This document shows, piece by piece, positions 41,694 to 50,091 of a DNA stretch of 64,000 bases (position 1 is its first letter; the number at the start of each line of letters is the position of its first letter). A model generated the notes under the pieces. The model saw nothing but the letters and a program-made list of their open reading frames with translations. It searched no databases and was not told the origin of the DNA. The DNA comes from Parapedobacter flavus (GTDB lineage: Bacteria > Bacteroidota > Bacteroidia > Sphingobacteriales > Sphingobacteriaceae): contig NZ_JAYKZZ010000005.1 in the NCBI RefSeq assembly GCF_035818675.1, positions 1 through 64,000 of the forward strand, given 5' to 3'. A program made the position numbers and the translations under genes.

Positions 41694-44600
41694 TTATTTC
41701 AGGGGGTGTTCGCCGAGCAGTTCCTCTGGCGAGTAGAATCCCTTTTTATCGGCAATGGCCGCGCGGATGGCTTTTACCTGATCGGCATCTATGGGTGTTC
41801 CCTTGTTGCCGAATGCGTTTTTGACGTAGGTAAGCACGGCGGCCACTTCTTCATCGTTCAACAGCCCACCGAAGGGTGTCATGGGCACTTGACCGGGGTA
41901 TTTCTTGCCCAGTACTTCGATAGGTCCATGCAATCCATTCAAGGTAAGCTTAATCAGACGGGCATCGTCGCCTAAAACCCACCGGGAACCGACAAGCGGC
42001 GGGAAGCCGGAATTGGGCAGTCCCTTACCATCGGCTTGGTGGCACGTAATGCAAAAACCTTCGCGTTGGAAAATCAGCTGGCCTTGTTTGAAGCGAGCCA
42101 GCTCGGGTCCTTTCAAATCGGTATTGACGGCAACATCCGTCTCGGTTTCAACCGGCGTAGTAGCATTTCCCAGCCGGGTTGCCGCGGTATGGTAAGCATC
42201 GGCCATCCAGCTATCAATAGGATGTTTGGCAGCTTCTTCCACGATGGGAGTCGCTTGATCTTTATCCAACCACGACGCCGCCACGATGGCTTCCAGGCGT
42301 ACCCGTCCGTGCTGGTCGGCGGCGGCGTTTTGCAATAGTTTTGCTTGGTCTTTTACCTGGTGCCCGGTGTAGCGAAGTACCCTTACAGCTGCCGCGCGTA
42401 CGCGGTGATCGTTGGCTTGCAATAGCTTGCGTAGCAATGGCTGGTCGACCCGGTTGAGTCCCCAGCTTACCCAAAGGCCTTCCAGCAGATGGTGTTCGTA
42501 GCGGGGGGCGTTTTTATCGAGCCCGTCCAGCCAAGTCCCTAGCTGTTTAAGTACATCGTCGGCATCACGGCCACGGAGTTCACGCCGCGTACGGTAGCGG
42601 GTCCGGTATTCGGGCAGTTTCAGGTTATCCAGCAAAGTACCGATATCGGCTCCCGCGATGGCGGCTGGCTTGACCAATGGCCGAGCGGGGTACGTAATAC
42701 GGTATATGCGACCGTGGGTATGGTCGCGCAGGGGGTCACGTTGGTTGTGCTGCATATGGCCGATCAGCACATTATGCCAGTCAACGACATACAGCGAGCC
42801 ATCGGGTGCGAATTCCATGTCGACAGGCCGGAAGTTCGGATCGTCCGATCGCATCAAGTCTTGCCGGTGGTAGCTGCGGTAGCCCGTTCCATCCTCGACC
42901 ACGGCGTGCTGTTTCGTTCCCAAGAAGCCGATGGTATTATTGATGAGCATATCGCCCTGTACGCTGTCGGGGAAGTGGCGGCTGGATATAAATTCGAGCC
43001 CTGATGTGGGACGCACACGGTGGGCGTCTTCGATCAGGTTTCTGGCTTTCGGATTCGCCTTGCCATAAACCGGCTTCAGCGATCCGGGCATCATCCAGGT
43101 CACATCGGGCCCAGAGGTTTCTGCGTAAAAGTTCTGCCCCCATTCATCGAAGGTAATACCCCAGGGGTTTGGGATGGAGAGCTGTGCGGTATATTCCAGT
43201 TTATGCCGGGTGGGGTTGTAGCGGAAAAAGCCGCCGTTGGTGGCGCGCACCGGGCCGTAAGGTGTTTCGAGGTCGCTCAGGAGAAATACCCCCTGTCCCA
43301 TGTATATGGCGCCCGAGGGATCGCTCGTATAGGCATGGTGGGCATGGTGTGTGTCGTGGTCATCGAAGCCGCTCAGTAGGATTTCCTTTTTATCTGCCTT
43401 ATCGTCTCCGTCGGTATCCGCGAGGAGGACCATGTTCATTCCCTGCGAAACGTAGACCCCTTCGGGAGCTAATTCGAATCCCATGGGCAGGTGCAGGCCG
43501 TCGGCAAAGATGGTTTGTTTGTCTGCTTTACCATCGTTGTCGGTATCTTCCAGTATCAATAGCTTGTCCGTCGGTTTCGGATCGCCCGGTTTCCAATGCG
43601 GGTAGGACGGCATGGTGGCTACCCACAGTCGCCCTTGGTTGTCGAACGTAAGCTGAACGGGTTTCTGCAGATCGGGGAATTCCTGTTCGGATGCGAAGAG
43701 GTCTATTTTATAGCCCGGTGCCATATGGAATTTCTCGAGTGCATCTTCTCCATAGAGGTACCTCGGTAGGGGTGAATTGGTATTGCGTGGTAGGTAATTG
43801 GTTTCCACTTCGGGTAATACGGTGGTGGTCGCATCGGCACTATCGAGGTCCATCCGGATCCCTTGGGCGGCTTTCCAGATGGCTTGGTCGCGGATGTCTG
43901 TCATCTCACGTATTTTGGCGAATTCTGCTGGGTAGTTGTCAGGTCCAAAAGGATCGTAGCGGCGTCCGAACGCCTGTACCCCGTTGGGGTGTTTGAAATC
44001 TTGGAACCAGAGCCAGTTCTTTTCCATCACGGCGTCGTGAACCAGCTGCCGGTGGGTGTCGTCCGTTTCCTTTACCTTGCCGAACACGGCATCGACCAGT
44101 CGCGAAGAAAATTCGCGGTATCCGGCATCGTTCAGCTGTGCGCCGTCAATCGTCAGCGGATTATCGTTGCTGTCGTACAATTTGCTGAGCGTACGATACA
44201 TATCCACGAAAAGTACGTCATTGTTTCGGGCTACCTCCGCCATGGCTTCGGTATACATGGCTAGGCGTTTGTTTTCTTGCTTGCCGTTAGGTAAATCGTA
44301 GTCTTCAGAACGGTCTTCAAAAGCAATGGGCGATACGATGGCCAGTCGCGGGGTCGTGGCATCGTTGTAGTGTTGTTGCAGGGTATATTTAATAAATGCG
44401 TCGAGTTCCTCCCGGTATTGTTGCAGTCCTTCTTCGCCGCGGAACGACTCGGTATAGCCGAAGAACGCAATGATGACATCTGCTTGGTGTCGGGTTAACC
44501 ATTCATCGGGGGTTTCCCAGTGGCCCTGCGTATTGGGGTTGTTTAGCAGGTCGGTGTCTGATTGGAGCGTATCGGCGCCAGGGAATGCCCACGGGGAGGG

Positions 44601-44915
44601 GCGGCCCGAATGGGGCCGGAAGCCCGGTGTATTGCCGGCATCGCACATGTTACGGATATACAGAAGACTGTCGGGGTACCGCAGGTACATTTCGGTTTCG
44701 AAATATCCATAATTCATCATCCGCGCTCCCAGGTTGTTGCCTACGAGCATGATGTGGTCTCCTTGTTGGAGCGTTAACGGCTTTTGTGCGGGGCCGCTGC
44801 ACTGAAAGAAACAGGCAACTGTAGCTAACATACCCACGAGAGCCAGCGACCGAAAGTGACCATTAATACGGTGTTTGTAGCTCACTGATTTAATACATTT
44901 TACTGATGTTTCCAT
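41694..44915 (-). CDS. SGNH hydrolase / PVC-type dehydrogenase / HEAT / cytochrome c fusion lipoprotein
   Basis: A 1073-residue exported protein; the N-terminal hydrophobic stretch ends in 'ACFFQC', a possible lipobox near residue 39. Residues ~50-290 form an SGNH/GDSL-like domain ('QGDHIMLVGNNLGARMM', 'ADVIIAFFGYTESFRGEEGL', 'GAQLNDAGYREFS'); Asn replaces the usual nucleophile Ser in GNN, so esterase activity is doubtful. Residues ~390-760 form a PVC-type membrane-bound dehydrogenase propeller ('GYKIDLFASEQEFPDLQKPVQLTFDNQGRLWVATMPSYP', 'DTDNDGKADKQTIFADGLHLP'). HEAT repeats follow at ~770-930, then a cytochrome c domain with CITCH near residue 955 and 'GQVPMTPFGGLLNDEEVAAVLTYV'. It is likely a periplasmic electron-transferring sugar or polyol oxidase. 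Confidence 0.85.
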   Translation of the reverse strand: METSVKCIKSVSYKHRINGHFRSLALVGMLATVACFFQCSGPAQKPLTLQQGDHIMLVGNNLGARMMNYGYFETEMYLRYPDSLLYIRNMCDAGNTPGFRPHSGRPSPWAFPGADTLQSDTDLLNNPNTQGHWETPDEWLTRHQADVIIAFFGYTESFRGEEGLQQYREELDAFIKYTLQQHYNDATTPRLAIVSPIAFEDRSEDYDLPNGKQENKRLAMYTEAMAEVARNNDVLFVDMYRTLSKLYDSNDNPLTIDGAQLNDAGYREFSSRLVDAVFGKVKETDDTHRQLVHDAVMEKNWLWFQDFKHPNGVQAFGRRYDPFGPDNYPAEFAKIREMTDIRDQAIWKAAQGIRMDLDSADATTTVLPEVETNYLPRNTNSPLPRYLYGEDALEKFHMAPGYKIDLFASEQEFPDLQKPVQLTFDNQGRLWVATMPSYPHWKPGDPKPTDKLLILEDTDNDGKADKQTIFADGLHLPMGFELAPEGVYVSQGMNMVLLADTDGDDKADKKEILLSGFDDHDTHHAHHAYTSDPSGAIYMGQGVFLLSDLETPYGPVRATNGGFFRYNPTRHKLEYTAQLSIPNPWGITFDEWGQNFYAETSGPDVTWMMPGSLKPVYGKANPKARNLIEDAHRVRPTSGLEFISSRHFPDSVQGDMLINNTIGFLGTKQHAVVEDGTGYRSYHRQDLMRSDDPNFRPVDMEFAPDGSLYVVDWHNVLIGHMQHNQRDPLRDHTHGRIYRITYPARPLVKPAAIAGADIGTLLDNLKLPEYRTRYRTRRELRGRDADDVLKQLGTWLDGLDKNAPRYEHHLLEGLWVSWGLNRVDQPLLRKLLQANDHRVRAAAVRVLRYTGHQVKDQAKLLQNAAADQHGRVRLEAIVAASWLDKDQATPIVEEAAKHPIDSWMADAYHTAATRLGNATTPVETETDVAVNTDLKGPELARFKQGQLIFQREGFCITCHQADGKGLPNSGFPPLVGSRWVLGDDARLIKLTLNGLHGPIEVLGKKYPGQVPMTPFGGLLNDEEVAAVLTYVKNAFGNKGTPIDADQVKAIRAAIADKKGFYSPEELLGEHPLK

Positions 44916-44985
44916 CGATTTGCATGCTTTTACTTAAGCTTGATAATGGGGTCGTATAACGTCATACGGCCAACAATTGGAGATT

Positions 44986-45031
44986 ACAATGGTACTTTTT
45001 TTACCATAAAAAATCATCCTGTACTGTCCTG
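44986..45031. repeat. 46-base intergenic repeat, copy 2
   Basis: The partner of 41629-41674 (39/46 identical, no gaps). On the minus strand it reads CAGGACAGTACAGGATGA and then an A/T-rich half. It is 71 bases upstream of the SGNH-dehydrogenase gene, a plausible operator position. The adjoining sequence TCCTGATTGTT recurs upstream of the MFS gene near 33117. The remaining part of the 44916-45207 gap holds only the panD terminator. Confidence 0.75.
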
Positions 45032-45148
45032 ATTGTTCTTTGAAGAGAGCCTATTTTGGCAAATGATGAATCGGACTAACGAAACTCGATTAGCGAAGTG
45101 GTGATTAGTGAACGGGAATGGCTTTGGCAGTTGGTTGACAGGGGGTAA

Positions 45149-45187
45149 ATAAAAAACGGGTGTCTTAAAGCGAACTTCGGGACACCC
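45149..45187 (-). terminator. Rho-independent terminator after panD
   Basis: On the minus strand GGGTGTC (from 45181-45187) pairs with GACACCC (45158-45164) around a 16-base apex that can form an inner CGAA/TTCG stem. It is followed by GTTTTTTATTT. It begins 21 bases after the panD stop codon. Confidence 0.8.
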
Positions 45188-45207
45188 ATTCTTCATTTAG
45201 TTATTTA

Positions 45208-45576
45208 CTAATAATTGTATTTGTCTATCTTTTCGATTTGGTTGTTATCTTTGGTGAAGACCAGTACCGGTTGATAGCTTTCGGCCTCTTCTTCGGTAAC
45301 CTTAAAGAAGCTAAGAATATGAACCGTGTCGCCTACTTTGGCGTGCAGGGCAGCGCCCCCATTCATGCAAACCTCACCACTCCCGCGCTTTCCGGGGAGT
45401 ACATATGTCATGACGCGACTGCCGTTTATGGCGTTGTTTATATACACCTGCTCATATTTCTTTATTTGAGCTGCATCCAGCAAATCGGCATCCACGGTTA
45501 TCGATCCGTTGTATGCTACATTTGCTTCCGTTACTTTAACCGTGTGAATTTTTGATTTTAAAATAGTTAACTCCAT
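45208..45576 (-). CDS. panD: Aspartate 1-decarboxylase (pyruvoyl enzyme)
   Basis: Makes beta-alanine from aspartate for pantothenate and CoA synthesis. The 122-residue proenzyme has the self-cleavage site Gly24-Ser25 in 'AYNGSITVDADLLDAAQI'; Ser25 becomes the pyruvoyl group. 'YEQVYINNAINGSRVMTYVL', the active-site Lys9 in 'ILKSKIHTVKV' and 'GEVCMNGGAALHAKVGDTVHIL' agree with the family. The start at 45576 places these residues at the canonical numbers; a longer in-frame reading to 45654 would overlap the preceding gene. It follows the DUF6695 gene by 28 bases and ends in a terminator. panB/panC are not in the window. Confidence 0.95.
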   Translation of the reverse strand: MELTILKSKIHTVKVTEANVAYNGSITVDADLLDAAQIKKYEQVYINNAINGSRVMTYVLPGKRGSGEVCMNGGAALHAKVGDTVHILSFFKVTEEEAESYQPVLVFTKDNNQIEKIDKYNY

Positions 45577-45604
45577 ATTGTTTGTGTGTTTCCTTTTTGT
45601 TTTG

Positions 45605-46666
45605 TTATGCTGTCTTTGCCTGTTTGTTTGGCTTTTCGATGGTTTCCAGTACAATTTCCTTGCCGTATTGCGTCACCATGTGGTGTTTGTGGTGGCAATG
45701 GTAGGTAAATTGGTAAGGCATGTCCGGATTTATCGGGTGATTACCGCTACATGCAACCCGGTATTCTTCGTGCCCGTTTGCCGCATATTTGGCCACAACA
45801 AACGTGTTGTTATCGACGGCTCGTTCGAGGGTAAACCAGGCCCCCTCGCCAATGCCCCCCAGCCACTGCGCCGTAGCGGGCAATGTCTTAGGGCGTTTGG
45901 GCTCGGCTATGTTGCCTGGCTTATTATCGCAGGGAAGGCCTTTGGATTTTCCCGTCGAAAAGTTGTGCAATAGCTGGTCTACCTGAAAGCCCAGCGAACG
46001 CCAGCGGCTCATCCGGATGGTCTCCAACTCACCTTCGTGGTAGCAGTAAATCGTCCTGTCGGGCGAAGCGTTTACAACATTGCTCATTGGACTCGGTTTG
46101 ATGCTTTCGGGCAGGGTAATCCGGCGTCGTGCAGCTTGCTCGTTTACCAACCCTGCCAACAACACTTGGGCTACGTAGCGCGAGCAACTATTGTTTCCGA
46201 TAGCGATTGCCCCATATTTTACCGGACCTTGCTCCACGATGCGGGTAGCAAATCGGTGTGCGGCTTCATACGACAAGCCCTGGGCAACCGAAAAAAACAA
46301 CCTGCCACCACCATGGGTAGCAGCTTCTATTTGGTGCAATTCATCCAAAATCGTTTCCAGATTGGTGATACGGCTCTTGTTGTCAATTTGCGCCCTGGTT
46401 TCCAATGCAAGTCGCGGGTCTGATTCGACGGATCGTGCCCGGCCGTATCCGCGTGGCGTGATGTACCTACCGAAATCAAAATAAGCCAACGACCCTGTTT
46501 TCCGATGTACCAGCACCATGGCAGCATGGCCCACTTTGAAGTTCAGATTTTTTACGACACCGAGTTGTTTAAGTATGGCCATCCACCGTTCATCGCCGCG
46601 CGCCGTCTGATCTGGCCAGGCCATAACCAATGCCAAGTCTTGGTTTTCTTCCAACTTACCCTCCAT
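45605..46666 (-). CDS. DUF6695 family protein, possible permuted papain-like fold
   Basis: A 353-residue protein recognised as a Sphingobacteriia DUF6695 type from 'LALVMAWPDQTARGDERWM' and 'TGSLAYFDFGRYITPRGYGRARS'. It has no signal peptide or membrane helix. A His in 'NFKVGHAAMVLV' (residue 47) precedes a Cys in 'AIGNNSCSRYVAQVLLAG' (residue 161); this His-first, Cys-later order and the 'GNNCSRYV'-like block resemble permuted NlpC/P60 or LRAT-type amidases and acyltransferases (inference only). A C-terminal region of ~60 residues is His-rich ('FTYHCHHKHHMVT'). It is the first gene of a unit with panD, but its function is unknown. Confidence 0.7.
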   Translation of the reverse strand: MEGKLEENQDLALVMAWPDQTARGDERWMAILKQLGVVKNLNFKVGHAAMVLVHRKTGSLAYFDFGRYITPRGYGRARSVESDPRLALETRAQIDNKSRITNLETILDELHQIEAATHGGGRLFFSVAQGLSYEAAHRFATRIVEQGPVKYGAIAIGNNSCSRYVAQVLLAGLVNEQAARRRITLPESIKPSPMSNVVNASPDRTIYCYHEGELETIRMSRWRSLGFQVDQLLHNFSTGKSKGLPCDNKPGNIAEPKRPKTLPATAQWLGGIGEGAWFTLERAVDNNTFVVAKYAANGHEEYRVACSGNHPINPDMPYQFTYHCHHKHHMVTQYGKEIVLETIEKPNKQAKTA

Positions 46667-46850
46667 TCACGGTTTTTTTTCCTCGGCGGTGAAATAACCG
46701 TCAAAATCTGTAAAGAATTGGGAATTTGCGCTTATTGGCATATGTCGGTGATTTGTATTGTGAAACTTACGAAATCTATTTGATATTTACAACGAAAATA
46801 CCATAAAAATTATCATTTTTGCAATCCTATATGTAATTGAACCCCAAAAC

Positions 46851-49800
46851 ATGGAAAGATTTAATCACCGAAGTGTTACGAAACCATTAGTGCTTTTTTT
46901 ATCAGTTATCTGGTTGCTGACCAACTATTCGTGTAACAAACGGAGTGGTCAACCGCGCCTGTTGGTCTTCAGTAAAACAACGGCGTTTTACCACGAATCA
47001 ATACCGGCTGGCAATGCTGCGCTTATTAAACTTGCTGCCGAAAATGGATACGCTGTGGATACAACCACGAATGCAGCATGGTTTAATGATGATAGTTTGA
47101 AGAACTATTCGGCCGTTGTCTTCCTCAGTACCACCGGTGAGGTGCTTAACCACTACCAGGAAGCAGCGTTTGAGCGGTATATCCAAGCTGGAGGTGGCTT
47201 TGTGGGCATCCACGCCGCATCAGACACCGAATATGATTGGGGCTGGTTCGGCCGATTGGTAGGTGGTTACTTTAAGGGGCATCCCCACCCGCAGGAAGCC
47301 ACATTCCACGTTGTTGATTCGCTGCATCCAGCTACGGAAGGACTTCCTAGCACATTCAGTTATAACGATGAATGGTATAACTTCAAGAAACTGAGTTCCG
47401 AAAGCAAGGTACTGGTAACCATTGATGAAGATAGTTACGAAGGTGGAGACAATGGCGAGGAGCATCCCATGGTATGGTATCACGAATATGATGGGGGAAG
47501 ATCATTTTATACCGCGCTGGGGCATTCCGAAGCCTCATTCAGTGATTCCTTGCACCTAAAACTTATTTTGGGAGGTATCAAGTATGCCGTTGGCAAAAAC
47601 CTCAAGCTCAATTACAATAACGTAAAAACCCAATTGCCGCCGAATCCGCAACGGTTTGTTAAAAAGCAGTTGCACACCGGATCGCTTTTTGAGCCAACGG
47701 AGATGGCCATATTACCCAATTATGATATCCTTATTGCCCAACGGCGTGGCGAACTGATGTTGTTCCAGCAGGATAGCCAAACGGTGAAGCAGGTTGGGTT
47801 TCTCGACGTGTACCATCAATCGGGCGTTCCGAATGTGAATGCCGAAGAGGGCTTCATGGGATTGGCACTGGACCCCGATTACGAAACGAATAAATACCTT
47901 TATGCATTTTACAGCCCTACGGATACCTCTGTAAACCGTCTATCGCGATTTGTTTACGACGACGGCAAGCTTGATATGACATCCGAGCAGGTCATTCTTC
48001 AGTTTTATTCGCAACGCCAGATTTGCTGCCACACAGGCGGTTCCATTGCGTTTGGTGGGGACGGATTGCTCTACCTGTCTACCGGCGACAACTCCACGCC
48101 GTTCGACCAACCGGATCCGTCGACTTACAAAAACCATGGTTTTGCACCATTGGATGGCCGTGCGGGGTACGAGCAGTACGATGTGCGCCGATCAGCGGGA
48201 AACACCAATGACTTACGGGGTAAAATACTCCGGATCGATGTGCAGGCCGATGGTACCTACCGTATACCCGAGGGGAATCTGTTCGCCGAAGGGACGGCAA
48301 AAACGCGCCCTGAGATTTACGTGATGGGCAATCGTAATCCCTACCGTATTTCGGTGGATCAGAAAACGGGATTCCTTTATTGGGGGGAAGTGGGGCCAGA
48401 TGCAGCCAACGACAGCTTGGCGACACGTGGGCCGCGTGGGTATGACGAAGTAAACCAGGCCCGTAAAGCAGGTTTCTTTGGGTGGCCGTTTTTTATCGGG
48501 GAGAATTATGCTTATCGGCCATTTAATTACAAAACAGGTGAATGGGGCGAACCTTTCGATCCGGCACACCCGGAAAATAACTCGCCCAACAATACGGGGT
48601 TGCGGGTATTGCCACCCGCTCAGCCGGCATTTATCTGGTACCCCTACGCAGCATCGCCGCAGTTTCCACAAGTGGGTACCGGCGGGCGCAACGCCATGGC
48701 TGGTCCGGTATATTATACCGATATGTTCCCTGAAGCAACCCGTTATCCTGATTATTATGATGGCAAGCTGTTTATCTATGATTGGATCCGGGGATGGATT
48801 AAGGCGGTTACGCTGTTGCCGAACGGCGACTTCGATAAAATGGAGCCTTTTATGGAAGGTGCCTCATTTGCCAATCCGATCGATATGGAAGTGGGAAAGG
48901 ACGGCAAGATTTATGTGTTGGAGTACGGCAGGGGATGGTTTGCAAAGAATGATGATGCCGGTATTTTAAGGATTGATTATATAGGTGGTAATCTTCCTCC
49001 GCAGTTGGGCGATATCGAGGTCGAAAAGTCAAACGGCGCCACACCATTCACCGTGCAGGCTACTGTAAGCGCTACTGATTATGAAAATGACCAGCTTACC
49101 TATACCTGGAAAATAGGCGACATTACCCACGAAACCAGTGAACCAATCCTTAGCTATACATTAGAGAACCGTGGCGAATACGCCATTAGCGTAACGGTAT
49201 CGGACGGTAAGGGTCAGGCTGAAAGTAATCCGGTATCGGTTTATGCAGGCAATGACAACCCGATTGTGGATATTTTGTTATCCAACACATCGGGCGTTTA
49301 TACGCCCGGCGAACGTATCGAATATACGGTGAATATAGACGACCACGGACGTGCCATCGACACTGCTAACCTTGTCGTAGCTGTTGACTATATCTCTGGT
49401 TCGGATATGGCCGGAGCCTCGTTGGGGCATCAGCAGGTATCGGAAATTGTTTTGGGTCGTAGTCTCATGATGGCCTCTGATTGCCAATCGTGCCATAAAA
49501 TCGACGAACCGAGTGTCGGCCCTTCTTATAAAGACGTCGCATTGCGCTATCGAAACGAGAAAGAGGCTTCGTCCTATCTGATGCAAAAGATTATGCAAGG
49601 TGGTAGCGGCGTTTGGGGGGAGGTTGCCATGGCGGCACATCCCGACATGAAAGACGGCGAGGCCCGGCAGATTGTCCGCTGGATCATGTCATTAGCCGAT
49701 GATAACAACGGTAAGCCGAAGTCGCTGCCGGCAACCGGTACGATTGTCGCCAAGAAAGGAGATGAAGGCGATAAGGAAACGGTGCTGCGTATCCATGCGC

Positions 49801-49883
49801 AATATACCAATTCGCCGGGTATGGGTATTAAACCGTTAAGCGGATCGGAGACGGTCAATTTGAAACGGAAAGGAGACGAATAA
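46851..49883 (+). CDS. ThuA / PQQ-type sugar dehydrogenase / PKD / cytochrome c fusion protein
   Basis: A 1010-residue exported protein; the N-terminal hydrophobic helix ends in 'LLTNYSC', a possible lipobox. Domain order: ThuA (~35-240, 'RLLVFSKTTAFYHESIPAGNAAL', 'GGGFVGIHAASDTEYDWGWF', 'HPMVWYHEYDGGRSFYTALGH'), a glucose/sorbosone dehydrogenase-type propeller (~270-710, 'EEGFMGLALDPDYETNKYLYAFYSP', 'HTGGSIAFGGDGLLYLSTGDN', 'GKILRIDVQADGTYRIPEGN'), a PKD domain (~725-805) and a cytochrome c domain with CQSCH at about residue 879. Soluble relatives oxidise aldoses with PQQ; here the haem domain could receive the electrons. It is transcribed away from the rest of the sugar cluster. Confidence 0.88.
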   Translation: MERFNHRSVTKPLVLFLSVIWLLTNYSCNKRSGQPRLLVFSKTTAFYHESIPAGNAALIKLAAENGYAVDTTTNAAWFNDDSLKNYSAVVFLSTTGEVLNHYQEAAFERYIQAGGGFVGIHAASDTEYDWGWFGRLVGGYFKGHPHPQEATFHVVDSLHPATEGLPSTFSYNDEWYNFKKLSSESKVLVTIDEDSYEGGDNGEEHPMVWYHEYDGGRSFYTALGHSEASFSDSLHLKLILGGIKYAVGKNLKLNYNNVKTQLPPNPQRFVKKQLHTGSLFEPTEMAILPNYDILIAQRRGELMLFQQDSQTVKQVGFLDVYHQSGVPNVNAEEGFMGLALDPDYETNKYLYAFYSPTDTSVNRLSRFVYDDGKLDMTSEQVILQFYSQRQICCHTGGSIAFGGDGLLYLSTGDNSTPFDQPDPSTYKNHGFAPLDGRAGYEQYDVRRSAGNTNDLRGKILRIDVQADGTYRIPEGNLFAEGTAKTRPEIYVMGNRNPYRISVDQKTGFLYWGEVGPDAANDSLATRGPRGYDEVNQARKAGFFGWPFFIGENYAYRPFNYKTGEWGEPFDPAHPENNSPNNTGLRVLPPAQPAFIWYPYAASPQFPQVGTGGRNAMAGPVYYTDMFPEATRYPDYYDGKLFIYDWIRGWIKAVTLLPNGDFDKMEPFMEGASFANPIDMEVGKDGKIYVLEYGRGWFAKNDDAGILRIDYIGGNLPPQLGDIEVEKSNGATPFTVQATVSATDYENDQLTYTWKIGDITHETSEPILSYTLENRGEYAISVTVSDGKGQAESNPVSVYAGNDNPIVDILLSNTSGVYTPGERIEYTVNIDDHGRAIDTANLVVAVDYISGSDMAGASLGHQQVSEIVLGRSLMMASDCQSCHKIDEPSVGPSYKDVALRYRNEKEASSYLMQKIMQGGSGVWGEVAMAAHPDMKDGEARQIVRWIMSLADDNNGKPKSLPATGTIVAKKGDEGDKETVLRIHAQYTNSPGMGIKPLSGSETVNLKRKGDE

Positions 49884-49976
49884 GCGAAGCTTGGCTATAT
49901 TAGGAGGGCTTTTGCTTTTTCGCAAAGAGCTTACCACGGTAAAATTGCAATTTACCAACGTCAAGTCGAAAATTAC

Positions 49977-50031
49977 CATGGCCGGATCCTGCTTTTTGCT
50001 GGTATCCGGGGCCATGATAATTTGTTTTTTT
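49977..50031 (+). terminator. Terminator between convergent genes
   Basis: CATGGCC-GGATCC and GGTATCC-GGGGCCATG form a long imperfect stem around TGCTTTTTGCT, followed by a TTTGTTTTTTT run on the plus strand. It lies about 95 bases after the ThuA-dehydrogenase stop codon and 60 bases beyond the end of the convergent oxidoreductase gene. Confidence 0.65.
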
Positions 50032-50091
50032 AGGATTTGGTGAAGGTTAAAAACGAATCCTGAGCCTAACCCCGTTCAGGAGTCAACCAAT

